From positions 2,480,001 through 2,544,000 of the forward strand of contig NC_079233.1 in NCBI RefSeq assembly GCF_028502605.1: a stretch of DNA of 64,000 nt, given 5' to 3'. The notes beneath the pieces were generated by a model. The model had not been told where the DNA came from, made no database searches, and worked only from the letters and a program-made list of their open reading frames with translations. The stretch comes from Trichoderma breve (taxonomy: Eukaryota > Ascomycota > Sordariomycetes > Hypocreales > Hypocreaceae). A program made the translations under genes and the position numbers. Positions 25,287 through 36,954 of the stretch are shown piece by piece; position 1 is the first letter of the stretch; every line of letters starts with the position of its first letter.

Positions 25287-27053
25287 ATGGCCAAAATCTT
25301 CACAGCTGGCGACGTTGCGTCGCATAACAAGCCCGACAGCTTGTACATCACCATTGACGGTGACGTCTATGATTTGACCACGTTCCAAGACGACCACCCT
25401 GGTGCGCAGTTCCCGCCCTTTTTGTTTCCCCATCCTGCCTGATGACGGCGTCTAACCATTGGATTGAATGACAGGCGGCAAGAAGATCCTGCAGCGTGTC
25501 GCCGGCAAGGACGCCTCCAAGCAGTTCTGGAAGTACCACAACGAGGGCATCCTGAAGAAGTACAAGGCCAAGCTCCAGGTCGGCTCCCTCGACACCAAGC
25601 CCAAGGAAGAGCCCAAGGAGGAGCCCAAGCCAGCTCCCGCCCCAGCTCCCAAGGCCGTCGTCAAGGCGTCAAGTAGCAGCGAGGAGGAGTCCGAGCCTCT
25701 GGAGGCTTTTGGCGACCAGATTCCCTTTGCGGATCCCAGCTGGTACCAGAACTACCACTCTCCCTACTTCAACGAGTCGCATGCGGCGCTGCGTGCTGAG
25801 CTTCGCCAATGGATTGAGAGCGACATTGAGCCTTACGTGACGGAGTGGGACGAGGCGAAGCGTGTGCCTGAGGAGATTTACAAGGAGATGGGTCGCCGAG
25901 GTTACCTGGCCGGTCTCCTGGGCGTCAAGTACCCGACCGAGTATGTACCTTCGGGCATCAAGTCGGTCGCTCCCGAGCAGTGGGATCTCTTCCACGAGAT
26001 GATCCTGACCGACGAGCTGTCACGGACCGGCTCTGGCGGTTTCGTCTGGAACGTCATTGGTGGCTTTGGCATCGGCGGCCCGCCCCTGTTCAAGTTCGGA
26101 TCCAAGGCCCTCAAGGACCGCATCGCGCCTGGCATCCTGAGCGGCGACAAGCGTATCTGCTTGGCCATCACAGAGCCCGATGCTGGATCCGACGTGGCCA
26201 ACCTCACATGCGAGGCTAAGCTGAGCGAGGACGGCAAGCACTTCATCGTCAACGGCGAGAAGAAGTGGATCACCAACGGTATCTGGGCCGACTACTTCAC
26301 TACTGCTGTGAGAACTGGTGGCCCTGGCATGAATGGTGTCTCGCTGCTGCTGATTGAGCGTGGTCCTGGCGTGACTACGCGCCGTATGGATTGTCAGGGT
26401 GTGTGGTCTTCTGGTACCACGTACATTACCTTTGAGGACGTAAAGGTTCCTGTTGAGAACCTGCTCGGCAAGCAAAACCAGGGATTCCGAGGTGAGAGTC
26501 CTTTAACCATGAATTCTTGAGTATTTGAAATGACCAATCTGGCTGACAACAACGTATAGTCATCATGACCAACTTCAACCACGAGCGTATGGGCATCGTC
26601 ATCCAGTCTCTGCGCTTCGCCCGTGTCTGCTACGAAGAGTCCGTCAAGTACGCCAACAAGCGCCGTACCTTTGGCAAGAAGCTCATTGAGCACCCCGTCA
26701 TCCGCATGAAGCTGGCACACATGGCGCGCCAGATCGAGGCCTCGTACAGCTGGCTGGAAAGCCTTGTCTACCAGTGCGAGAAGATGGGCGAGACCGAGGC
26801 CATGCTGCGTCTCGGTGGCCCCATCGCCAGTCTCAAGGCCCAGTCGACCATTACCTTTGAGTTCTGTGCCCGCGAGGCTAGTCAGATCTTTGGAGGCCTG
26901 TCGTACTCTCGGGGCGGCCAGGGCGGAAAGGTCGAGCGTTTGTACCGTGACGTTCGTGCGTATGCTATTCCTGGTGGCTCTGAGGAGATTATGCTGGATC
27001 TCAGCATGAGGCAATCTCTGAGAGTTGCCAAGGCTATGGGCATGAAGCTGTAA
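25287..27053 (+). CDS. Cytochrome b5 / acyl-CoA dehydrogenase fusion protein
   Basis: Exons 25287-25401, 25475-26491 and 26560-27053 keep frame and give 541 aa. Residues 1-75 are a cytochrome b5 domain with both haem ligands, His37 in HPGG and His60 in KYHNEG. A Lys/Glu/Pro linker (KPKEEPKEEPKPAPAP) leads into a complete acyl-CoA dehydrogenase: N-terminal helical domain, FAD-contact CLAITEPDAGSDVANL, KKWITNGIWADYF, and the C-terminal helical domain with RMGIVIQSLRFAR, FGKKLIEHPVIRMKLA, FGGLSY and IPGGSEEIMLDLS. The family oxidises an acyl-CoA thioester. The b5 domain may receive the electrons instead of ETF, or serve a linked reaction. The fusion is known in fungi; the substrate cannot be read from sequence. 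No signal peptide or PTS1 (ends GMKL). Confidence 0.93.
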
Positions 27054-28365
27054 GGGGGAGACAGACAAGGGGAAAAGAATTATAATATTTTGCTCCGATA
27101 TTTTTGATGGGATGTGCGAGATTGGATGGAATTGCTGGGAGTCAACCGTGTATATGACTTGTACGAATACATACTCCCAAGTGTTGGGGGTATTTTTTTG
27201 TGGTTTGCCTCTTTTCCAGGGCCCCTTTTGAAACAGGGAATGGCTCGTGTGTGTCTACCTTAGTTATTATATCATAGATTGAATGACTGAATTTGAAGCA
27301 ACAGTGAAATTTTTACTTTGCATTTAATCTTAACTTGTGACTCATGGCGAGATGTACTCCGGCGTAGGTAGAGTTTGGCTCTCAACTCATGGTTACTTAT
27401 TAAGGTAACTCAAAAACTGAGGCTTTATACTGAGGCACCTGTCAAGATAAGCCACCCCTGTATATGATAGATGGCGCTTAGTTCAAGATTGAGTGGCCCT
27501 TGGTTGCACTGCACTGCATTCGCATGGGCCGTTATGTAACGGTTGAATTGCTCTCTTCTTATACAAAACTCCACAACGGCTCTTCTTTATACTGCTTAGC
27601 AGTGAGGCACTAAGGCACCTCTGCCCTTGTTGTCTGGGGTAAGATGCAGCTGCTCAGGGATAGACGCGGAACCACACAACTGCCGATATCGTTGTGCTGT
27701 GCTTGCAACACTTTAATCCCACCACCTCCCAACTGTTTGTATTACTGATTCCGGCCCTAGCCGTGCATCTAGTGCTCTGTATAGCTTTTGCACTTGTTCC
27801 ATAGCGGTGAACCTGAAATCCCCCATTGTGAGCATTTTCTTTGTTCAGCGTCTACTGTAACGCCCAACGGCTGAAGCCATTCAGGCAGCCCCGCCGGCAC
27901 GTGACTCACACCAAACCGGCCTCCTCTGATAACTACCTAGTACTTGCTTCATCTGCCTTTTGCCTCTGGTCCCGAGCCTCTCTCGCCAATTCTCTCTTCC
28001 CATCACTCGAATTTTTCCATACCATTTCCATGCGATCCTAGGCTCTTGCGCCACAATAATTCATAGACGACCATCACACTGTCGATACTCACCGTCAACC
28101 GCCCGGGCTCCTTCATCACTGAACTGCCCTCTCTCCCTCCTTCTCCGCTGCTACCCAAAAGTCGTACCATTGTTCAAAGAACAGGTTCTGACTTCCTCGA
28201 CCTAGCACTCCCCGGGCTCGAGATCGAAAAGAGCAAACCCAACTCTCCGCTTGCAGGGCCTTCTCTCCTTTGCAGCGGTCCGTCGAATCACCCCTCGCAC
28301 GACCAGCAAAATAAAATAAAAAAAAGACTTCACCTCGTGGACGCGAGGTCTAGAATCAGCCAAGC
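27054..28365. other. Intergenic: dhh1 promoter and leader
   Basis: It contains the 3' region of the b5/ACAD gene and the dhh1 promoter. The word TAAGCCACC occurs at 27448. The C/T-rich stretch from about 27940 looks like the leader; it holds a three-codon ATG frame at 28030-28041. No gene is seen. Confidence 0.45.
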
Positions 28366-30095
28366 ATGGCCAGCCAATTAGCAGATCAGTTGCAGAACAC
28401 TCAGTTAAGGTTAGAACTGTGCCTTTTGCCCTGTTCAGAGAGACATGGAATTTGGTCTCGCTGAGCGTAGAGGGGGTTGATCCGTTTGCTAACTCTACGT
28501 TGGTAACTAGCGATGGCGTTCCTCCACGACCTGAAGACTGGAAGCAGACCCTGAACATCCCCGCCAAGGACACCAGACAACAGACAGAGGTTTGTTCTTC
28601 TCTTGTGCCTGAAAGCTAATCTTGATTCGATTGATGGCTGATGCTGTGCTGCTTTTTTCTTGTTGGATGACAGGATGTCACAAAAACAAAGGGCCTCGAA
28701 TTTGAGAACTTTGCGCTAAAGCGAGACTTGCTCATGGGAATCTTTGAAGCTGGCTTTGAAAAGCCCTCTCCAATCCAAGAAGAAGCCATCCCAGTTGCAT
28801 TAACTGGCCGGGACATCCTGGCCCGAGCCAAGAACGGCACTGGAAAGACTGCAGCCTTCGTCATCCCTGCTCTGGAACGCATTAACCCCAAAGTCTCAAA
28901 GATTCAATGTCTTATCCTCGTCCCCACACGCGAACTGGCCATGCAAACATCACAAGTATGCAAGACGTTGGGTAAGCACCTCGGCATCAATGTCATGGTA
29001 ACAACCGGTGGTACTGGTTTGCGAGACGACATCATCCGTCTACAGGAGCCCGTCCATATTGTGGTCGGCACTCCGGGCAGAATCCTCGATCTTGCAGGAA
29101 AGAATGTTGCGGACCTCAGCGAGTGTCCCATGTTCATCATGGACGAAGCCGACAAGCTTCTCTCCATTGAGTTCACCCCCGTCATCGAACAGCTGCTCCA
29201 ATTCCACCCCAAGGACCGACAGGTCATGCTCTTCTCCGCCACCTTCCCCCTCTCTGTCAAGGACTTTTCCGACAAAAACATGACCAGCCCCTACGAAATC
29301 AACCTCATGGACGAACTCACCCTACGTGGTATCACTCAGTACTACGCCTTTGTCGAAGAGAAGCAGAAAGTCCACTGCTTGAACACCCTCTTCTCCAAGC
29401 TGCAAATCAACCAATCCATCATCTTCTGCAACTCAACCAACCGTGTTGAGCTTCTGGCTAAGAAAATCACCGAACTTGGCTATTCATGCTTCTACAGCCA
29501 CGCTAGAATGCAGCAGCAAGCCCGTAACCGCGTCTTCCACGATTTCCGCAATGGCGTCTGCCGAAACTTGGTTTGCTCAGATCTTCTCACCCGAGGCATT
29601 GATATTCAGGCTGTCAATGTCGTCATCAACTTTGACTTCCCTAAGAACGCCGAAACCTACCTTCATCGAATTGGTCGATCTGGTCGATTTGGTCACCTCG
29701 GCCTGGCCATTAATCTGATCAACTGGGACGACCGCTTCAACCTCTATAACATTGAACGGGATCTTGGCACAGAAATCCAACCCATTCCTGCGAGCATTGA
29801 CAAGAGTCTTTACGTTTACGAAAACCCCGAATCCATTCCTCGCCCCATCTCGAACCTTCCCAAGGGTACTCTGCCTCAGCAGCAGTCATTCCCTGCCCAG
29901 CCTCTGGCCCAACAAACCCACCATCAGCCCGCTCAAGGAAACTGGCAAACTCAAAACGGCCAGCAGAATATCAACTCGCAGTTCAACGGAGGACGAGGCC
30001 GAGGTGGCCGTGGCCGTGGATACCGTGGCCGTGGTGGTGGCAGCGGCGGCAACGGTCGAGGTCGCGGCCAGCCACCGCGAGAACCCCAATCTTAA
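28366..30095 (+). CDS. dhh1: DEAD-box ATP-dependent RNA helicase Dhh1 (DDX6 family)
   Basis: Dhh1/DDX6 is the cytoplasmic helicase that promotes mRNA decapping and translational repression in P-bodies. Three exons, 28366-28409, 28511-28589 and 28674-30095, give 514 aa; the first two are very short and keep frame into [13 protein letters not shown]. Motifs in order are the Q motif ([14 protein letters not shown]), Walker A ([10 protein letters not shown]), PTRELA, TPGR, DEAD (MDEADKLL), SAT (LFSATFP), and in the second RecA lobe [20 protein letters not shown] and [10 protein letters not shown]. The C-terminal tail is Gln/Pro-rich and ends in an RGG-like box, a site often arginine-methylated and suited to condensate formation. 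The start is the ATG giving the usual short Dhh1 leader peptide [14 protein letters not shown]. Confidence 0.97.
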
Positions 30096-31718
30096 CCTAC
30101 TTTACCCCCTTGTTTTAAGTGGGTGTAGGTGGATGGTGGTCGCAGGTGTTGATTTTTTTCCTATCATTTTCTTATTTATTACCTTCTTTTCTGATTTCAA
30201 CATGATTTTCTGTAAGGCTTTGGGGCAAAGTTTTTCATTGTTGGATTGTACATTATCCGCACGAGTATTGGCGCACGAGCGGAACGGCGAACCGGACTTG
30301 ATTGCTGATGAGGCTCTGAGCACTCCATGTTCATTGGGAGGGTGGTTCCTGATTCGATCTTTTTCCCCTTCTCCCCCCACAAAGCGCATGAACAATTTCC
30401 AGAAGGGGGAAGAAAAAGAGAGACGCTATGCTTTGCAACAAAAAGCGAGCTCACCGTTTATATCCTCTTGGGCTTTCTTTCTTTTCTGTTTTTGAGCGGC
30501 GCTCTTTTGTCAACATTATACATTCTGCCATCGGCTCTGGAAGTCATTTTCTCTTCTTGTTCTTTGCATGATTGATAGCGTTGACGATGGAAAGAAGGGA
30601 GCGGGCGGGCTGGAGATTTAGGAACTTTCTGTGAAATGGAGCGAGGCGAATACCATTTCTCAAGGAACGTGGCAGCGGGAAGGATTTGGTGCTGTGGAGT
30701 TGGCGTAGCTAGACGCAGGGAGCAGGGGAGGCATGCATCACGGCGTACCTGGTTTTTTTCTCAGCATCTTTGTGCTGGCTCCTTGCAGTTTGGGAGGAGA
30801 GCAGTTGCGATTTTCTGTTGAAAGGATCGGTCAGGTGCATCCATGAGGCGGCTATGATACCTTTTTTGACGATTCATCACGTTGGACGAACAGGACCTTG
30901 ATGACGAAGGTTTGGAGGAAGTCAACCTTCCAAGCACATTTGAAGTGCCGTCCTAGGAAGAAACAAGGGTAGCTTTGGAAGGCTGGTTGGTGGACCGAGT
31001 GTTCTGTATCTTGTCAGCTCACGCTTTGACGAGTCTATCCGTCCATTACTTGACAACGATTGCTTTGAGGCACAAGCTTGGACGATTATTGACAAATTTC
31101 GGAGCACTCGGCGGGTGGAGGTGAGGAAAATGGATAAAAAAAACCACTGAAAAAAACCAAAAAAATATTTTTTTTTTTGAGAGAGGGATTGTGAGCGCTT
31201 TAGCTGATGGGGACTTTGATGGCTTTCGGACTAAATGAACACTCATTCCGGCGTCTGGGATATACGTACTATCTTTAGATGCTGGGTACGAGTTTGAAAA
31301 GTAGTGAGCAAATAGTTTCTGGCTAGGCAGCGGGACAATTCCAACAGTTTCTCTCTCAATTTATGTTGCTACTGTGACTTGACGCTTGATTACTGATGTA
31401 AGTTGGTGGTTTAAAGAGTGCGGATTATGAAGCTGACCTCTTCGTCATTCCTCAGAGGATGCTCTGCTGGTTTATAACGTGGATGTAAGCACAGATGCCT
31501 CCGTAGCATTTCAATACCTTTAAATGGGAAAGAAATTATGGTGGCATTCATCTCGCATTGATAGAAGGCTATAAAATAATCATACATGTGCCCCCTTTCC
31601 CAATCATGTAGCCCCGAAAGTAGTCTGTACATATTATGTCCCCGAAGTCTACCTTGAGTTAAAAAAAAAAAAAGAGTATCCCAATCAAAGTTTTGCTTTA
31701 CTTTCTCCCCCCTCCCCT
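30096..31718. other. Convergent intergenic region between dhh1 and cft2
   Basis: Both flanking genes transcribe into this 1.6-kb region. It is T-rich just after dhh1 and A-rich at 31135-31180. No supported coding frame is present. Confidence 0.45.
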
Positions 31719-34690
31719 TTATGCACCAGCCACGACGGCCAGATTATCGTAAATCGCCCTCTTCACTTCGTATAGCGTGCTCCTCTTGCCGCCGAGCGGT
31801 AGGCCCACGCTCTCCACGTCGATGCGTCCTTCGGCTGTCTTGCGGACTGCCACTGAGCCGTCGACGACAAGCGTACCTTCACCACGGAATTCAGCTGAGT
31901 GACCTGCTCCTTGCATTGCGCGACGTAGATCCGCAAGTCGCAGGTCGCCGACGTGGAGGGATTGGGCGGCTGATCGAGCAGCGGAGATGAGGTTCACGGG
32001 CAGGACGTCCAGAGTGGGCATCGAAGCCGTGTCGGCTGCGTTGGTGAGCGCAACGGCCGTGGATGTTGACGGCTCCGTCTTTTGCCTTTTGTTGGCGACG
32101 TCGTCGTGCGTCTGCCCATCTGCTTCCTGGGCCAGGGCCGAGGCGAGAAGTTGGCCTGTGATGGTGACGATGCCGAGACCCCGGACGTTTTGCCACTTGA
32201 GCTTCTTCACCAGAGGATCGGCCAGCTTCACTACCCAGGCGTTTGTGTCCATGCTAGCGTCCACCCATGTGCCGACTTCTGGTGTAAACACATCGACGGA
32301 GCGGTCTCCGTCGGATGCGAGGGCGGCTCGGCAATCTGCCGCGAGAGATGTAGTCTCTTCTCGAGTGCCTCCCACGAGGATCAGCTTTCGTGGCTGGATC
32401 AGGGGAATCAGCATGTTGAGACTTCGCTTGTCGTGCAGTCCGCTAAAGTCTATCATGGCAATCCGTAGGTTAACTGCCACTGTTTCTGACGTGTAAACCA
32501 ACTTGCATGGACCGTTAGGTTCCTCCGGCTCGGTATCCTCGACCGAATCCAATTCGTCCGCGGCAGCCCCATCGGCTAGGTCCATAGCATCGGCGTCATC
32601 TGCTGCGACTGTTCGGTTCGTGTTGGGGCGTTTGTTGGCACCAGCTGCCTGCTTAGCGACATCATCCCACTTGCGCTTCTTGCCAAGCTTGTCGTCTTCT
32701 GCGGCGATTTGGGCATTGTCAACTGCCTCGTCTTCCTTCTCCTCTGCTCGTAGATAATCTTCTGGGCGAATCAGCTCGCCAAAGTCGTCGTTCCTCTTCC
32801 TTCTGATGGCCATGGGGAATGATCGTTCTCTGCCCCTTTTACCACGTGTGTCGAAATCGAAGACGGTCTTTTTCTTGATCAAAATATTGATACCAAGGTC
32901 CTCATCTTTGAGAACCACGTTCTTACGCCCTGCCTGGCCCATTGTAGCAGACACATTAAGAGCCTTGCCCTGTTGTTCACCTTCGTCTTCGGAGTCAGAT
33001 GATGATTCGGATGACGCATCGTCAACGACATCAGCAGATGCTTCCAGCGCACCTGCTCCACCGGCCTGCTGAGTTGCCTGTAGCTGTCTCTGAGTAGCTA
33101 ACCATTGCTGATAGATGGCAAGATCGTCTCCTTCCAGAGGTTCACGGCGAGCTTCACGAACTTCTAATTCACGGCCGCCGCTGTAGACCATCTCCAGGCT
33201 ATCTCCGCTGCTGGCCTGCTCTGTAGAAATGCCATCTCTTCTTTCTCTCCACCATTCCCACAATGTCCTGGAAATGGAGGGAGCATCATCCTTGGCTAAG
33301 TTGGGTCGCTCTGTTAGGATGACCAGATTTCGAGAGTCCTTGGCCAGACCCTTTACCAAATCCTTGGAGAATCCCCAATCCATGCTAACATCACTGGCCA
33401 GGATCACACGTCCCTGTGTTTCCCCATTCTCAATATTTTGACTCAGAAGCTTTGTAATTTGAGCTTTTCGCTCCAGCAGTCGCAAGTACTTGAAATCAAA
33501 TGGAGCTCCCTCCTTCTTCTCACTGCCACCGTTGACCTTCCGCTGCCCTTCTGCAAAGGCCTCAAACTCCTGGACAATATTGTTGTCCATCCACTCCAGC
33601 ATGCTACGTGCATATCTCATCGTGCTCGAGACATTTCGGCCTGCTAGGTATAGCTTTGAATACTTAAGAACGCCATCCTTGTTTGCAGCATCAGTCCTCC
33701 AGGCATACTCGAGGAGATAGGAGATCTCCAAGACTCTGGCGCTTGAGTCTACAGGGATGAGAACTGTGCCGCCTCGACTAACACACGTTTTGATCATTTC
33801 GATCAACTGTTCGTCTCGCTTCGCACGACCACCGGCCTGTGCGTTCTTGTCTGCACCACGAGAGCTACAGATCAGGGCTGTAGGCTTGCGCAGCTGCTCA
33901 ATGACTTCTGCACCACCACCTCCGGCACCACCAAGCCAAGCAGCCCCGGCAAACACATTCTCACGTGCTTGATTCCAGTCGACTGCATAAACAATAGATT
34001 CCAGTCCGTGCTGGATGTGCCATATCGTGCCACCAAGGGTGTGGCCAGAGTTGTACGCGGTAATGGTCAGTCCATTTAGCGGAGGAGAAAACGGCGAGGA
34101 TAGAGGTTGATGGGGTTGTGAGTATTTGAGCGGCTGGATGAGAGAAAAGTATCGAGCAATTTCTTCGGGTGTAGGGGATTGCAGAAGCAGGTTCTGAGCT
34201 GTCGTAACGGTTTGTGAGTATGCATATGTCGTCTCGGAGAGCGAGCTCTGGCGAATCGTCGTGGCGGCCGCGGGAGTAGAAGAGTAGAGGTCTTGGGTGA
34301 GCGTTCGGCCGAGATCGATGACGGGTCGAGTCGCATAGACGGGGATGCGTGTGAAGAGAGCTATGTTCTTGCAGCAGTGGGCATATGCGGCAAGATGCGA
34401 CACCGTGGCATGTGTGAGGAGAATCAGCGAGAGGGTGGGAACCTGTCTAGAAGCTTCATGTCAGCTCTTCTTGCTCAATTGACTCTGTTTCGACTGGTTC
34501 CGCCTATTGTGAGAGGAATCACTGAATGGAGCATCCGCGCCTACTTTTCTAGCTCTTCAAGCTTATCGCTACTAAACGACTCGTCCCATCCCAGATCAAC
34601 AAGCACCTTGACCCCTCCATCGAGCTCCAAGAGAGATTGCGACGCGAGCGACTCCGAGAGAGCGCCCTGGAGCGGGCAGAAAGTGAACAT
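31719..34690 (-). CDS. cft2: Cleavage and polyadenylation factor subunit Cft2 (CPSF100)
   Basis: A nuclear subunit of the pre-mRNA 3'-end processing complex and partner of the Ysh1/CPSF73 endonuclease. Exons 34690-34545 and 34446-31719 give 957 aa; the split Lys codon yields LEELEK/QVPTLSLILLTHATVSH. The N-terminal metallo-beta-lactamase fold (MFTFCPLQG...LVDLGWDESF) is inactive: the family's HxHxDH zinc motif is here THATVSH, as expected for CPSF100. A beta-CASP region follows (AYNSGHTLGGTIWHI, TALICSSRGADKN, GTVLIPVDSSARVLEI). An acidic low-complexity insert (about residues 500-680) separates it from the C-terminal domain (FSGLHDKRSLNMLIPLIQPRKLILVGG) that contacts CPSF73. Length and layout are normal for filamentous fungi. 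Confidence 0.95.
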
Positions 34691-35878
34691 GATGGATCTG
34701 CCGCCGCGATCGCAATGATTTAGTCGAGTCTTTTCTGTAGCATGATTCGTCCGATGCCGTGTTGAGAGTCGCCCAGAGTCGAAATGCGAATGCCTGTAAT
34801 TGTCTGGAAATGCTAGGCAAGTCTACAGGGCGAATCGCGTCGCCATATTATTTGATGCAATTCTCTGGCGTGGAATTGACATGATGGACAGGGGTCGGAT
34901 CGGATCACGGGATCGGGGATACTTTGATCCTTGACTAGAACGATGACTGCAGACTTCCTTTTTGGGTAATTTTGGCATTGGATTCCCACACGTACAAATG
35001 CAGCAACAGATAAGTTGCAATAGGCTGTCTTGACTCATCGTCATAGGCATAGATATGGATGAATTTTATCTAATCTGCTGTTAATAAGCTTATAATCGTC
35101 TTCCTCCATTACAAAGGGCAATCTGTATCCTAAGAGAGGTTCATTCTTGCCATACATCGTGACCCTTGACAAGCTGATTTTGATGAGTCGCAGTCGTCGA
35201 CACTGGCCTATAGACAAGGGTACGAATTAATAGTATCATGGGCTAACAAAGATTTTTCTGCAGTCAAAGACAAGGTTTGAAAGGACGTAACTATAAATTA
35301 TATAAAGTATAAAGCGCAAAACGGTTGAGAGACTTGCAGAAATAAATTGCAGTTGAACTTTACATTGTAGTTGGTTACGTGTATGCTGAAAAGCATATGA
35401 AAAAGAAGAAGAAATCCTCAAAATCCGGAGAATATTCTTTGTACATGGAGTTCAAGTCTCGTATTAGCACTCGAATGACAACCTTTTATTTGATAAGTGA
35501 AGGTACCTCCATTTCCCTCTCCGGATGCAACACGACAGAGTTCAATCTGGCTACCAAATAGACTACAAGGAGATCCCTTGACTATTTGCTACTATCGTTA
35601 CTTTCTTCTAGTTTCCGCTACTATATATGTATACTTCTGACATCTAGTGATATCGCTAGCTTTAAACTTGCAAACTCACCAAGCGGACAAGCCACTGAGA
35701 GTATCTCAACGGAAAATGGCATTTCCCGAAACACAATCCGTAGAGTTTCGTGGCCATGGTAAAATTTACCCAAAGGGATTCCTATATAAACATAGACTGC
35801 CCCCCATTTCTATTTTGTTCCCATTTCTATTTTGTCCTATACACCTTTCAAGTCATCAGTATCACTAAAATCACCGCC
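34691..35878. other. Intergenic at the left edge of the accessory block
   Basis: It starts with the cft2 promoter. From about 35050 the base composition becomes markedly AT-rich. No open frame with recognisable content is seen. Confidence 0.45.
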
Positions 35879-36900
35879 ATGTCTCTCACCCGGTTACTGC
35901 GTGGTCTCAAAATCCGCCATATTAGACCCCAAGCAGAATCCGTCCTGCCATATCCTTAATCCTCCCCAGACGGATTCTTATTTTGATCCTCAAGCATCCT
36001 CCACAGTATCAACAAATAATCCTCTCTCAAACTTGCTATCCATTACGCTGCATTATCCTGAATTACAACAAAGCCCACAAGGGAAGCGATGACCTTCATT
36101 TATCCGCCAACCTCAGCCAGCATCAGCGCTTGGAGTATCTTTTGCTCTAGCCCGCAATCGACCCAAAGTCTGGGCCTGTCATAGATGCAGTAAACTCCAT
36201 CACAGAAGAAAACTTGGTATTCCGATGAATCAAGAGTCACCATGTGATCTTCATTGTCAAAAAAAGAACGATTATTATACGCAGGGTGTATATAAGGCCT
36301 ACTATGGACATATTCAACTCGCCTTGAAGTATTCCCGATTGCAGATTGAGAACAGAAACAGCGTATCTCAATTGAAGAAGTCAGATAAATGGTATCTCGA
36401 CAATATAATGAAGCCGTTCTCAGCACCAATTCGCCCACATGAAGGCGGCATGTCGGATAAGATTAAAGAAAGACTACATGTCTTCCCAAAGATTGTCGAC
36501 GGGCGATTTCTCATTCATTCGGTCTGGACATTCACTAAAGACATCGGAAATGTCTCTCGCCAATCTATAGGACAGTTCCGCATATGTCAACATCAAATCT
36601 AGGATCCTTCGGGCTATTCAAACTCGACGCTGTTAAATATCCAGGCCTATTCTTTCCGTCTCGGACGTGAGGTCCATCATTCATGCGACTTGCGACTTTT
36701 GCGAAACAGATTTTTCTATCCAGGCCTCTTCTGAAGTCACTGTTGTTCGTATATGGCAAAATCTTGGTCGCAGGTCACTTACTCGAAGAATCATTCGTGG
36801 CATTGGCAGGCAGACTTTTGCCGCCGTGACTTGGTTCATTCTAAGCACGGAAGAATTAGGGAATTATACGGCCATGACACGGTCTGAGGGCACTCTTTAA
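35879..36900 (+). pseudogene. Decayed gene of an uncharacterised fungal Cys-motif family
   Basis: Parts of one protein are spread over three frames. The N-terminal piece MSLTRLLRGLKIRHIRPQAE (from 35879) runs into a stop. A frame ending near 36150 (SANLSQHQRLEYLLL) should lead into the segment ARNRPKVWACHRCSKLHHRR (about 36149-36208), which continues to a stop TAG at 36600-36602 after FRICQHQI. Past it the same frame gives LLNIQAYSFRLGREVHHSCD and then breaks at a tandem duplication of TGCGACT (36684-36697). The frame after it reads CDFCETDFSIQ...VTVVRIWQNLG and ends at 36900. An in-frame TGA lies at 36090. The paired Cys motifs and the RIWQNLG block resemble a hypothetical-protein family that I associate with fungal F-box-like genes; the family name is uncertain. 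Confidence 0.75.
36684..36697 (+). repeat. 7-bp tandem duplication TGCGACT x2 disrupting the pseudogene
   Basis: Two adjacent exact copies of TGCGACT sit where the protein frame shifts by one. The 7-base gain explains the shift between the upstream frame (GREVHHSCD) and the downstream frame (CDFCETDF). Confidence 0.85.
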
Positions 36901-36954
36901 AAGACTCATTCATAGGAATAGTAGATTAGTTGAATATGAGAACTTATTAGTTAT

